NCBI GenBank assembly: GCA_018830445.1
Contig: JAHJSN010000135.1
Location: 1 to 64,000 of the forward strand
Direction of reading: 5' to 3'
Length of the DNA: 64,000 nt
From: Alphaproteobacteria bacterium
GTDB taxonomy: Bacteria; Pseudomonadota; Alphaproteobacteria; Rhizobiales; Hyphomicrobiaceae
Made by a program: the position numbers and the translations under genes. This document shows positions 1 through 8,645 of the stretch, piece after piece. Numbering within the stretch: position 1 is the first letter of the stretch; each line of letters opens with the position of its first letter. The notes beneath the pieces were generated by a model. That model had not been told where the DNA came from and did not search any database. It saw only the letters and a list, made by a program, of their open reading frames with translations.

Positions 1-58
1 TCTGGCTCAAACATTTGATTCCCGGGTGGAGGTCGTCAAATGTTTGTGAATCCAGAAC
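1..58. repeat. Palindromic element type I (copy 1, cut by window edge)
   Basis: A perfect 11-bp inverted repeat (CAAACATTTGA at 8-18, its complement at 36-46) encloses a 17-nt loop ending in GGAGGTCG. Outside it lie shorter outer arms, TCTGG (1-5) and CCAGA (52-56). A second copy at 6159-6217 shares the outer arms and the loop core (CCCGG, two variable bases, then GGAGGTCG) but has a completely different inner stem. The left end is probably truncated by the window border. No coding potential is seen. Confidence 0.7.
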
Positions 59-74
59 ACAATCAAAAGGTTGC

Positions 75-138
75 CTAGTGTTCCGGGCTGACATTCAGGT
101 TCCCGGCAGGGAACCATATGTCAGAGTCGGAACACTAG
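75..138. repeat. Palindromic element type II (copy 1), three nested stems
   Basis: The outer arms CTAGTGTTCCG (75-85) and CGGAACACTAG (128-138) are a perfect 11-bp inverted repeat. Nested inside are CTGACAT/ATGTCAG (88-94/118-124) and GGTTCCC/GGGAACC (98-104/109-115), closing on the loop GGCA. The right shoulder GAGTCGGAACACT recurs exactly at 6273-6285, and the outer arm recurs at 24952-24959. Confidence 0.75.
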
Positions 139-211
139 TGTAGCTTTTGCACCAAACATTTGGCATCGAGCCAAGCCGCCAGTGGGGACCAAACGTTAGG
201 TGCGCTACACT
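137..211. repeat. Palindromic element type III (copy 1)
   Basis: The outer arms AGTGTAGC (137-144) and GCTACACT (204-211) flank inner arms at 149-163 and 189-203 that match at 13 of 15 positions (GCACCAAAC and GTTAGGTGC ends). The 25-nt loop (164-188) is almost identical to the loop of the copy at 25046-25109. Its first bases overlap the last bases of the type II element, so II and III are fused end to end here. Confidence 0.75.
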
Positions 212-250
212 GGCGCTCAGGAAGGAACAACTGACGAAGGAGCTTTTTGC

Positions 251-520
251 ATGATCACGTCGGATCTGGCTCAGCAGCTCAAAGGCTACGCCCTGACAAC
301 CGCGGAAATCCTCTATCGATTGCCCGATCACCCCTCCCTCTTGCAGACATACATTTGGCAGGACCTGGATCTACATCCACGTTTCCCCAGGCTACGAGGA
401 TTTCTCGACTTCTGGGAAGCAAACCTCGACGGACCGCTCTACAAAGTGACCGTCAGCCATCGCCAACTTGTTTCACCCGCCGAGGTCCGCCTGTTGTCCG
501 CCGATTTCAGATTGAACTGA
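251..520 (+). CDS. usg: Usg family protein
   Basis: An 89-residue protein starting MITSDLAQQLKGY. It carries the features of the alphaproteobacterial Usg family: the AEILYRLPDHP segment, then TYIWQDLDLHP and a PRLRGFLDFWE stretch. Usg proteins are small conserved proteins of unknown biochemical role, named from a gene upstream of a pseudouridine synthase/trp region. I chose the ATG at 251 because AAGGAG lies eight bases upstream; the longer reading frame from 200 runs back into palindromic element III. The gene converges on the DUF1285 gene with two bases between stop codons. Recognition is by overall sequence resemblance. Confidence 0.85.
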   Translation: MITSDLAQQLKGYALTTAEILYRLPDHPSLLQTYIWQDLDLHPRFPRLRGFLDFWEANLDGPLYKVTVSHRQLVSPAEVRLLSADFRLN

Positions 521-522
521 AA

Positions 523-1110
523 TCATTCGGCTTGATCAGGGTCCACCAGGAAAAATTCACCGCCGCTCCTGACCCCGGCGCGGCCGGCGGCGTCCGTCTC
601 GGCAAGCTCAAGAATATCGTACGTCAGCGCCCGCGACAGCAGCGCTTCAAGTCGTCCACGCACTTTCACATAGGGCTTGACCCCGCCGCTTTCACTTTCC
701 AGCGCAAAACGCAACGGATGGTCAGCCCCGCAGATGACGACATCATCGAGATTGGTCCGAAACACCAGCGCTTGGTCCTCGTCCCTTCCCCGGACCTCCA
801 TTTCAACCGCCACGAACGGCGCATCTTCGACTTTGACGTCCACCTTTTCGGCAGGCGTTACAAGGAAGTAGCGGCCATCTTCGTCCCGCCGTAGAACCCG
901 GGCAAAAAGCTTGCTGAGTTGCACCCTTCGGATGGCGCTGCCTTGGTAGAACCAGGTCCCGTCCGCACCGATGCTGAGGCCAATGTCTCCGCAATAGGGC
1001 GGATCCCAAGCCTCTACCGGGGCGGCCGTTTTTGTAGCAGCCTCACGCAGCAGGGCTTCCAGGTCTTGAATTTGCGGACGCGTCCTGTGATCTTCCCGTT
1101 CCGAATTCAT
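523..1110 (-). CDS. DUF1285 domain-containing protein
   Basis: A 195-residue soluble protein. The family hallmark VEAWDPPYCGDI is followed by a GTWFYQGSAI segment and FARVLRRDEDGRYFLVTP, which is the DUF1285 pattern. DUF1285 has no established biochemical function. In alphaproteobacteria it often lies next to moxR-type ATPase genes, and here it sits just upstream of and divergent from moxR. The ATG at 1110 (MNSERED) has AGGG six bases upstream; the longer ORF from 1179 adds an N-terminus that looks non-coding. The gene is convergent with usg. Confidence 0.85.
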   Translation of the reverse strand: MNSEREDHRTRPQIQDLEALLREAATKTAAPVEAWDPPYCGDIGLSIGADGTWFYQGSAIRRVQLSKLFARVLRRDEDGRYFLVTPAEKVDVKVEDAPFVAVEMEVRGRDEDQALVFRTNLDDVVICGADHPLRFALESESGGVKPYVKVRGRLEALLSRALTYDILELAETDAAGRAGVRSGGEFFLVDPDQAE

Positions 1111-1343
1111 CGTATGCCCTGTAGAATTGCAGGTTTTCCCGCCAAGTTTCCGACGTTTGACTATGCCCTTAACGAACATTCACTTGACCCTGCCACGACG
1201 CACCCTAATCGTAGTCCCGGCAGCGACGGCCCAGGCGCCTGTTTCACCGTAAGGTTGCTATACGCTATAAGGCCTGCATCGACCGTCTGCGGTACGCACC
1301 TGCGGACATAAGAACGAAGAACCCTCAAGGAAACGCCGCAAGA

Positions 1344-2342
<999 letters not shown>

Positions 2343-2349
2343 CCCGCGC

Positions 2350-3276
2350 ATGGCCGCCAGCCCCGAAACGAGTAGCACCGCCGGATCCGCAAAGGTCGTA
2401 CAGCTTGAGTCAGCCGCTCACGCGCTGGCCGAACGGCTGCCCGATCTGATGCTGGAAGCCGCGCGCATCTCGCATACCGTGACCCACGGCGTGCACGGGC
2501 GTCGCCGTGCCGGCCCCGGCGAGACCTTCTGGCAGTTCCGCCAGTATCAACCCAACGACGCGACGACGCTGATCGACTGGCGCCGCAGCGCCTCGGCAAG
2601 CCACGTCTACGTCCGCGAGCGCGAGTGGGAGGCCGCCCACACCGTCTGGCTGTGGCCCGACCTTTCCGCATCGATGAATTTCCAAAGCACGCTGGCGCCT
2701 ATCTCCAAGCGCGACCGGGCCGTGGTGCTCATGCTGGCGCTTTCCGAACTGCTGGTGCGCGGCGGCGAGCGTGTCGGCCTGCTAGGCCTGACCAATCCCA
2801 CCGCCAGCCGGCGCGCCACCGCTCGCCTTGCTGAAACCCTGGTCGCCCACTCCGATGAGCCGGCGCTGACCGCCGGTCTGCCACCGGCCGCGCGCATCGC
2901 CCGCTTTTCCGGGACCGTGCTCATCAGCGATTTTCTCGACCCCCTCGACAAGATTTCCGAGAGCCTCAAGCGGCTTGCCGGCGACGATATCTCGGGCCAC
3001 CTGATCCAGGTCCTCGATCCGATTGAGGAATCGCTCGCCTTTGAAGGCCGCATGGAATTCATCGATCCTGAAGACGGCCAGCGCTGGATCGGTGACCGCG
3101 TCGAGGCCCTGCGCGAGGAATACCGCGAACGTCTCGAAGCGCACCGCAGCGGGCTTCGCGAAATCGCCAACCGGCTCGGCTGGTCGCTTCTCATCCACCA
3201 TACCGACCGCCCGGCAACCGAACCGATGCTGAACCTCATGGCCCGACTTCAGGACAACGGGAGGCGGCCCGCATGA
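2350..3276 (+). CDS. DUF58 domain-containing protein
   Basis: A 308-residue protein with the DUF58 core: RRRAGPGETFWQFRQYQPND, then a DWRRSA element and the REREWEA segment. The middle resembles a degenerate vWA fold (WLWPDLSASM). DUF58 proteins are usual companions of MoxR ATPases and BatA-type membrane proteins. The ATG at 2350 (MAASPETSS) is preferred over the frame opening at 2314, which would overlap moxR. The next gene begins at an ATGA overlap (3273-3276), indicating translational coupling. Confidence 0.92.
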   Translation: MAASPETSSTAGSAKVVQLESAAHALAERLPDLMLEAARISHTVTHGVHGRRRAGPGETFWQFRQYQPNDATTLIDWRRSASASHVYVREREWEAAHTVWLWPDLSASMNFQSTLAPISKRDRAVVLMLALSELLVRGGERVGLLGLTNPTASRRATARLAETLVAHSDEPALTAGLPPAARIARFSGTVLISDFLDPLDKISESLKRLAGDDISGHLIQVLDPIEESLAFEGRMEFIDPEDGQRWIGDRVEALREEYRERLEAHRSGLREIANRLGWSLLIHHTDRPATEPMLNLMARLQDNGRRPA

Positions 3277-6146
3277 CCTTCGGCGCCCTGGCATTCCTCA
3301 GCCCTTGGCTTCTCGCCGGCCTTGCGACGCTGCCGCTCATCTACTGGCTGTTGCGTACGACGCCGCCGCGACCGCGCCGGCAGACCTTCCCGGCCACCCG
3401 AATTCTCGCCGATCTCGAAAACCGCGAGAGGACCCCCTCGAAGACGCCTTGGTGGCTGTTGCTGATCCGGTTGCTTGCCGCCGCGCTTGTCATCTTCGCG
3501 CTGGCCGATCCGATCCTCAATCCCGAACGCCAGACCACACTGTCCGGCTCCGGCCCGCTGGTCATCGCCGTCGATAACGGCTGGGCGGGCGCCGCCAACT
3601 GGGACGATCGCAAGTCCATGATCGGCCGATTGATCACCACTGCCGAAACCCAGGCACGCCCGGTGATGATCCTGCCGACCGCCGGACTTGGCGCCAGCAC
3701 GCCGAAGATCGAGGCCCCAAGCGATGCACGCACCACCGCCCGCGCCCTCAATCCGATGCCCTTCGCGCCTGACCGTGCCCTCGCCGCCAAGGTGATGACC
3801 GAAGCCCTCGCCGCAACCGAAGCCGTAAGCGTCGTCTGGCTGACCGACGGCATCGACCACACCGGCAAGGACGCCGAGTTCGCCGCCGCGCTCAATCAAA
3901 CCGCAAGCGGCGGGACGTTCGCGATTGTCACCGATCCCGAAGGAGCCGAGCCCCTCGGCCTCGAAGCAAGGGTGTCGCCTGCTGGCGCCCTCGAAGCACG
4001 CATCGTGCGGGCAGCCGGCCCGGCCGTGGCCGGCCGCCTGGAAGCTTATTCCGCCCGCAGCGAACTGCTCGGCACCGCGGATTTCCAGCTGTCCCCCGGC
4101 GAATTCAACACCTCCGCCCGGTTCGAGTTGCCGCTTGAATTGCGCAATCAGGTCAACCGCATCAACATCGCCGGCCGCCAGTCCGCGGGAGCCGTCAGCC
4201 TGCTCGACGCCCGTGCCCGCCGCCAGCGCGTCGGGTTGATTTCCGGCGAATCCCGCGAACAGTCGCAGCCACTCCTCGCCCCATTCTACTATATCGAGAA
4301 GGCACTCGGTCCGACCGCCGAAGTCGTCAAGCCCGAGGACAAGAACATCGCCGCCGGGATCGAAAACGCCCTCAAACGCAATTCCAGCGTCCTCGTCCTC
4401 GCAGACATCGGAACCCTGCCTCCCAAGATTGCCGAAGATCTCACCGGATGGATCGAGAAGGGCGGTATCCTCGTCCGCTTCGCTGGCCCGCGTCTCGAAA
4501 AAGGCGGTGACGACCTGCTCCCTGTCCCCTTGCGCATCGGTGGCCGCACGCTTGGCGGAGCGTTATCCTGGTCGACACCGCAACGCCTCGGTGCCTTCGA
4601 AGACACCAGCCTGTTTGCCGGCATCAACATCCCCGAGGATGTCGAGGTTCGCCGGCAGGTTCTCGCGGACCCGGCCCAGATCGGCCCTGAGGTCAGCGTC
4701 TGGGCGCGCCTTGCCGACGGCACTCCGCTCGTCACATCCGCCCGCCGCGGTGAAGGCTTGGTCGTGCTGTTCCACATCACGGCCAACACCGATTGGTCGA
4801 ACGTCCCGATTTCGGGTCTGTTCGTGGACATGCTGAACCGCATCGTCAGCCTCGGCCGGCTGGGCGGCACACCTGTCGGCGAATTGACCGGCGCGGCAGG
4901 CGCGACCGCCGCCCAGAACGCCAACGGCGCCTTGAGCCCGTTCGAAACGCTCGACGGTTTCGGATTGTTGGGCCCTCCCCCGCCGACCGCCCGCGCCATC
5001 CCTGTCGATGAATTCGAAACGGCGACTGCCGGCCAGGATCATCCTCCCGGATATTACGGGTCCGCCGGCACCCCGCGCGCACTTAACGTCATTCAGCCGG
5101 ACGCCGAACTTGAGCCGCTGCCCGCCCTGCCATCAGGTGTCGCCAGACTGGCTTATGCCAGCACCGAATCCGAACCGCTGAAACCGACCTTGCTGGCAAT
5201 CGCCTTTGCCCTGATCCTGGTCGACATCGCAGCCGTCTTGTTGATGCAGGGCCTGCTCGGCATGTTCTCGGCAGGTCAGCGCGGCCCCGCCCAAGCCGCA
5301 AAGCTTTCTGTCGCCGCCGTCGCGATTCTGGCACTAGGCCTGCTCTCGGTCGCCTCGATCCCACCGGCGGCTGCTCAGGCGCTCGGCGATCTCGAAGCCA
5401 AGGCCCTGAAAGCCACCGGCAACGTCACCTTCGGATATGTCACGACCGGCAAGAGCGAGGTCGATGAAACCAGTCGCATCGGACTGAACGGCCTGTCCCG
5501 CGTGCTGAAACTGCGCACCGCCGTCGTCCCCGGCGACCCGATGGCGGTTGATATCGTCAACGACGAGATCTCCTTTTTCCCGGTTCTCTATTGGCCTGTT
5601 GACCCCGACGCCACTCCGCTTCCCGAAACGACGCTCGCCAAGATCGACGCGTACATGAAGCAGGGCGGCATGATCGTCTTCGACACCCGCGACCAGGGCA
5701 CCGGCATGCCCTCGGGAGTATCTCTCAACAACGGCAAGGAAACGCCGCTTCAGGCCATCATCGGCAAGCTCGACCTGCCGCGCCTGGAACCCGTGCCGGA
5801 GGATCATGTGCTGACCAAGTCGTTTTACCTGCTGCACCAGTTCCCCGGCCGCTGGGACGGCGGTCAGCTATGGGTGGAAGCAGGCGGCGTACCCGATGCC
5901 AACGCCCCGCGCGAAGCTCGCCGTGCCGATGGCGTCAGCTCGATCCTCATCACCTCGAACGACTTGGCCGCCGCCTGGGCGCTCGATCCGCGCGGGCGCC
6001 CCCTGTATCCGACCGTTCCGGGCGGCGAAATCCAGCGCGAGATGGCATTCCGCACCGGCATCAACATCGTCATGCACGCACTAACCGGCAACTACAAAGC
6101 CGATCAGGTCCACGTCCCCGCCCTGCTCGAACGGTTGGGCCAGTAG
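3273..6146 (+). CDS. BatA/DUF4159 domain-containing membrane protein
   Basis: A 957-residue protein. The N-terminus (about 1-80) is a BatA-type domain with two membrane segments around FLSPWLLAGLATLPLIYWLL. Next comes a region resembling a degenerate vWA domain (VIAVDNGWAG) and a glutamine amidotransferase-like region around residues 330-460. Two more hydrophobic segments lie near 640-705. The last 240 residues are the DUF4159 domain, with a segment around DEISFFPVLYWPVD. The start overlaps the DUF58 stop. The family is typical of MoxR operons in alphaproteobacteria; a role in envelope integrity or stress is inferred from that association only. Confidence 0.92.
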   Translation: MTFGALAFLSPWLLAGLATLPLIYWLLRTTPPRPRRQTFPATRILADLENRERTPSKTPWWLLLIRLLAAALVIFALADPILNPERQTTLSGSGPLVIAVDNGWAGAANWDDRKSMIGRLITTAETQARPVMILPTAGLGASTPKIEAPSDARTTARALNPMPFAPDRALAAKVMTEALAATEAVSVVWLTDGIDHTGKDAEFAAALNQTASGGTFAIVTDPEGAEPLGLEARVSPAGALEARIVRAAGPAVAGRLEAYSARSELLGTADFQLSPGEFNTSARFELPLELRNQVNRINIAGRQSAGAVSLLDARARRQRVGLISGESREQSQPLLAPFYYIEKALGPTAEVVKPEDKNIAAGIENALKRNSSVLVLADIGTLPPKIAEDLTGWIEKGGILVRFAGPRLEKGGDDLLPVPLRIGGRTLGGALSWSTPQRLGAFEDTSLFAGINIPEDVEVRRQVLADPAQIGPEVSVWARLADGTPLVTSARRGEGLVVLFHITANTDWSNVPISGLFVDMLNRIVSLGRLGGTPVGELTGAAGATAAQNANGALSPFETLDGFGLLGPPPPTARAIPVDEFETATAGQDHPPGYYGSAGTPRALNVIQPDAELEPLPALPSGVARLAYASTESEPLKPTLLAIAFALILVDIAAVLLMQGLLGMFSAGQRGPAQAAKLSVAAVAILALGLLSVASIPPAAAQALGDLEAKALKATGNVTFGYVTTGKSEVDETSRIGLNGLSRVLKLRTAVVPGDPMAVDIVNDEISFFPVLYWPVDPDATPLPETTLAKIDAYMKQGGMIVFDTRDQGTGMPSGVSLNNGKETPLQAIIGKLDLPRLEPVPEDHVLTKSFYLLHQFPGRWDGGQLWVEAGGVPDANAPREARRADGVSSILITSNDLAAAWALDPRGRPLYPTVPGGEIQREMAFRTGINIVMHALTGNYKADQVHVPALLERLGQ

Positions 6147-6158
6147 AAGCCTGCGAGT

Positions 6159-6217
6159 GTTCTGGATCTAACGCTCGAGACCCGGCGGAGGTCGTCAAGC
6201 GTCAGTAAATCCAGAAC
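6159..6217. repeat. Palindromic element type I (copy 2)
   Basis: The outer arms GTTCTGGAT (6159-6167) and ATCCAGAAC (6209-6217) match perfectly. The inner arms at 6169-6178 and 6195-6204 pair at 8 of 10 positions, and the two mismatches are A-C on the plus strand, so they would be U-G wobbles in a minus-strand RNA. The loop core CCCGGCGGAGGTCG matches copy 1, while the inner stem sequence is unrelated to it. The element begins 12 bp after the DUF4159 stop codon. Confidence 0.75.
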
Positions 6218-6236
6218 AAGAACTGAGGAGTTCACG

Positions 6237-6285
6237 AGTGTTCCCGCGAAGGCGCTTGGCAAGCAAGCCTCGGAGTCGGAACACT
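6237..6285. repeat. Palindromic element type II (copy 2)
   Basis: The outer arms AGTGTTCC (6237-6244) and GGAACACT (6278-6285) match perfectly, and the right shoulder GAGTCGGAACACT equals that of copy 1. The interior is shorter and different (a weak stem around GGCGCTTGGCAAGC). It follows a type I element, in the same I-then-II order as at the window start. Confidence 0.7.
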
Positions 6286-6330
6286 GGAAACCGCGAAAGA
6301 CTGGTCGAATGCGACCATTAACGGAGCCCC

Positions 6331-8466
6331 ATGAACTGGTCGATTGATTTCGCACCGTTGATCCCCGAGCCGCTGTTCTGGACCGTGACGGTCCTTGCAG
6401 CGCTGCTCATCGCCCTGATGTTCCTGCGCGGCACGCGGGGGGCATCCATGCGCGCCCTTGCCGTGCTCGCCTTGCTGCTGGCGCTTGCCAACCCGACTCT
6501 GCGCGAAGAAGAACGCGATTATCTGACCAACATCGCCATCGTTGTCATCGATGAAACCACCAGCCAGGCCCTCGCCGGCCGGCCTGAACAATCCGCCGCC
6601 ATCCGCGCTGAGCTGGAAACCCGCCTCGGCAACATCGACAAGCTCGAAGTCAAATGGGTAACCGCCAAGTCCGACACCACCGGCCGCGCCTCCGGCTCCA
6701 ACCTGTTCACCGCCCTGAGCAAGGCCATGGCCAACACTCCTCCAGACCGTATCGCCGGGGTCATCATGGTGACCGACGGTCAGGTCCACGACGTTCCCGA
6801 AAAGGCCGCGAACCTCGGCTTCGAAGCCCCCATCCATGCGCTCGTTACCGGCCGTCCCGGAGAATTCGACCGCCGCATCGAAATCATAACAGCGCCCCGA
6901 TATGGCATCGTCGGCCAGTCGCGCGATATCGAGCTGCGCATCGTCGAAGCCGGCACCTCGGGGTCCCGCAGCCCCCTTGCGCGTCTCAAGATCCGCCGTG
7001 AAGGCCAGCCTGACGAGTCGATCACCACCCAGATCGGCGTCAAGGAGACGATCGAATTTCCACTGCCGCACGCCGGCACCAACATCCTCGAAGTCGAACT
7101 GGAATCAGTCGACGGCGAACTGACACAGGCCAACAATCGCGCCGTCGTTGCAGCCGAAGGCGTCCGCGAGAACCTGCGCGTCCTGCTCGTCTCCGGCGAG
7201 CCCCACGCCGGCGAGCGCACCTGGCGCAATCTCTTGAAATCCGACGCAGCCGTCGATCTCGTGCACTTCACGATCCTGCGCCCGCCCGAAAAACAGGACG
7301 GCACCCCGATCAACCAGCTCTCGCTGATCGCCTTCCCGACACGCGAACTGTTTTCCGACAAGATCAACGACTTCGACCTTATCATCTTCGACCGCTACAC
7401 CCACCGCGGCATCCTGAGGCTCGGCTATTACGACAACATCGCACGCTACGTCGACGAGCACGGCGGCGCGGTGCTGATTGCCGCCGGCGACGACTTCGCC
7501 GGGCGCTATTCGCTGTACCGCACGCCGCTCAATCCTGTAATTCCCGGCAAGCCGCTCGGCCGCGTCATCGAGAAACCATTCAAACCGAAGCTTTCCGACG
7601 ATGGCCAGCGCCACCCCGTCACCCGCGACCTGCCCGGCGCATCCGGCACGGGCGGCGAACCCTCCTGGGGACGATGGTTCCGCCAGGTCGATGTCGAGGT
7701 CGACACCAACCGCGGCCGCACTCTGATGAACGGCGCGGACAATAAACCCCTGCTCATCCTCGACCGCCGCGGCGAGGGCCGCATCGCGCTTCTGACCTCC
7801 GATCACGCCTGGTTGTGGGCGCGCGGATTCGAAGGCGGCGGACCCCACACCGACCTTCTCCGCAAGCTTTCCCATTGGCTGATGAAGGAGCCCGATCTTG
7901 AGGACGAGCGCCTCATCGCCGAAGCCAAGGGACTGAATCTGACCATCGAGCGCCACTCGATGAGCGACGAGGTCGAGACGGTGAAAATTCTTTCCCCCGG
8001 CGGCGAGGATCGAACGATCACCCTCGACAAGGTCAAACCAGGCGTCTGGCGAAAAACGATCGAGGTCAAACTGCCCGGCTTGTATAAGGCCGAAAGCGAC
8101 GTCAAACCGCCTGTCGGCAAGCTCACCGCCGTCGCCTATGCCGGCACCGAAGACCCCCGCGAAATGAGCGAGGTGACAGCCACCGTCGAGAAACTGAAAC
8201 CGATCACGAATGCCACTGGCGGCGGCGAATATTGGACAAAATCGACCGGCCTTCTGGCAGCGGGCGATCCAGGCGCTGTCACCGTGCCGCGCGTCTCGAT
8301 GCTGAAGAACGCGCATATCTTCGCCGGGTCCGGCTGGCTCGGCCTGCACGACCGCGAAGCCTACATCACCCGCGGCGTCAAGCTGACTCCGATGATGACC
8401 GGATTCGCTGCCCTTGCCGCCCTCCTCGGTCTGCTTTCGCTCGCCTGGTGGCGCGAAGGCCGCTGA
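6331..8466 (+). CDS. Large membrane protein of the MoxR operon
   Basis: A 711-residue protein. Two N-terminal membrane segments (about residues 12-32 and 38-55) are followed by a vWA-like region (IVVIDETTSQAL and VIMVTDGQVHD). A glutamine amidotransferase-like domain covers about residues 285-520 (RVLLVSGEPHAGE, DLIIFDRYTHRG, GAVLIAAGDDFAG). The C-terminus has one last membrane helix (FAALAALLGLLSLAWW). This is the usual fourth member of alphaproteobacterial MoxR/DUF58/DUF4159 operons. GGAG precedes the ATG by four bases. The 184-bp gap to the previous gene is mostly palindromic element, so the operon has probably been split by a later insertion. Confidence 0.88.
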   Translation: MNWSIDFAPLIPEPLFWTVTVLAALLIALMFLRGTRGASMRALAVLALLLALANPTLREEERDYLTNIAIVVIDETTSQALAGRPEQSAAIRAELETRLGNIDKLEVKWVTAKSDTTGRASGSNLFTALSKAMANTPPDRIAGVIMVTDGQVHDVPEKAANLGFEAPIHALVTGRPGEFDRRIEIITAPRYGIVGQSRDIELRIVEAGTSGSRSPLARLKIRREGQPDESITTQIGVKETIEFPLPHAGTNILEVELESVDGELTQANNRAVVAAEGVRENLRVLLVSGEPHAGERTWRNLLKSDAAVDLVHFTILRPPEKQDGTPINQLSLIAFPTRELFSDKINDFDLIIFDRYTHRGILRLGYYDNIARYVDEHGGAVLIAAGDDFAGRYSLYRTPLNPVIPGKPLGRVIEKPFKPKLSDDGQRHPVTRDLPGASGTGGEPSWGRWFRQVDVEVDTNRGRTLMNGADNKPLLILDRRGEGRIALLTSDHAWLWARGFEGGGPHTDLLRKLSHWLMKEPDLEDERLIAEAKGLNLTIERHSMSDEVETVKILSPGGEDRTITLDKVKPGVWRKTIEVKLPGLYKAESDVKPPVGKLTAVAYAGTEDPREMSEVTATVEKLKPITNATGGGEYWTKSTGLLAAGDPGAVTVPRVSMLKNAHIFAGSGWLGLHDREAYITRGVKLTPMMTGFAALAALLGLLSLAWWREGR

Positions 8467-8645
8467 CGGCCTCGCCGCCGCTCGCCGGAGATTTCCGGTA
8501 ACGGCTCGATTTGCCCAGGTGTGCTGCGTTCGCGCCGCCCGCAATGGTGCAATCTATCGGCGCAATTCCCGATTCTGGCGACTCACCCTAACTTGCGAGG
8601 GAAATTCCGCTGCCCATCCCCGGCGCAACGAGAGGAAGATATCGC

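Noticed and set aside
95-331. Minus-strand frame whose peptide resembles a second one at 24950-25279
   Set aside because: The similarity comes from palindromic elements II/III shared by the two loci, not from a gene.
247-894. A 215-residue plus-strand frame across usg and the DUF1285 gene
   Set aside because: It is out of frame with both recognisable proteins.
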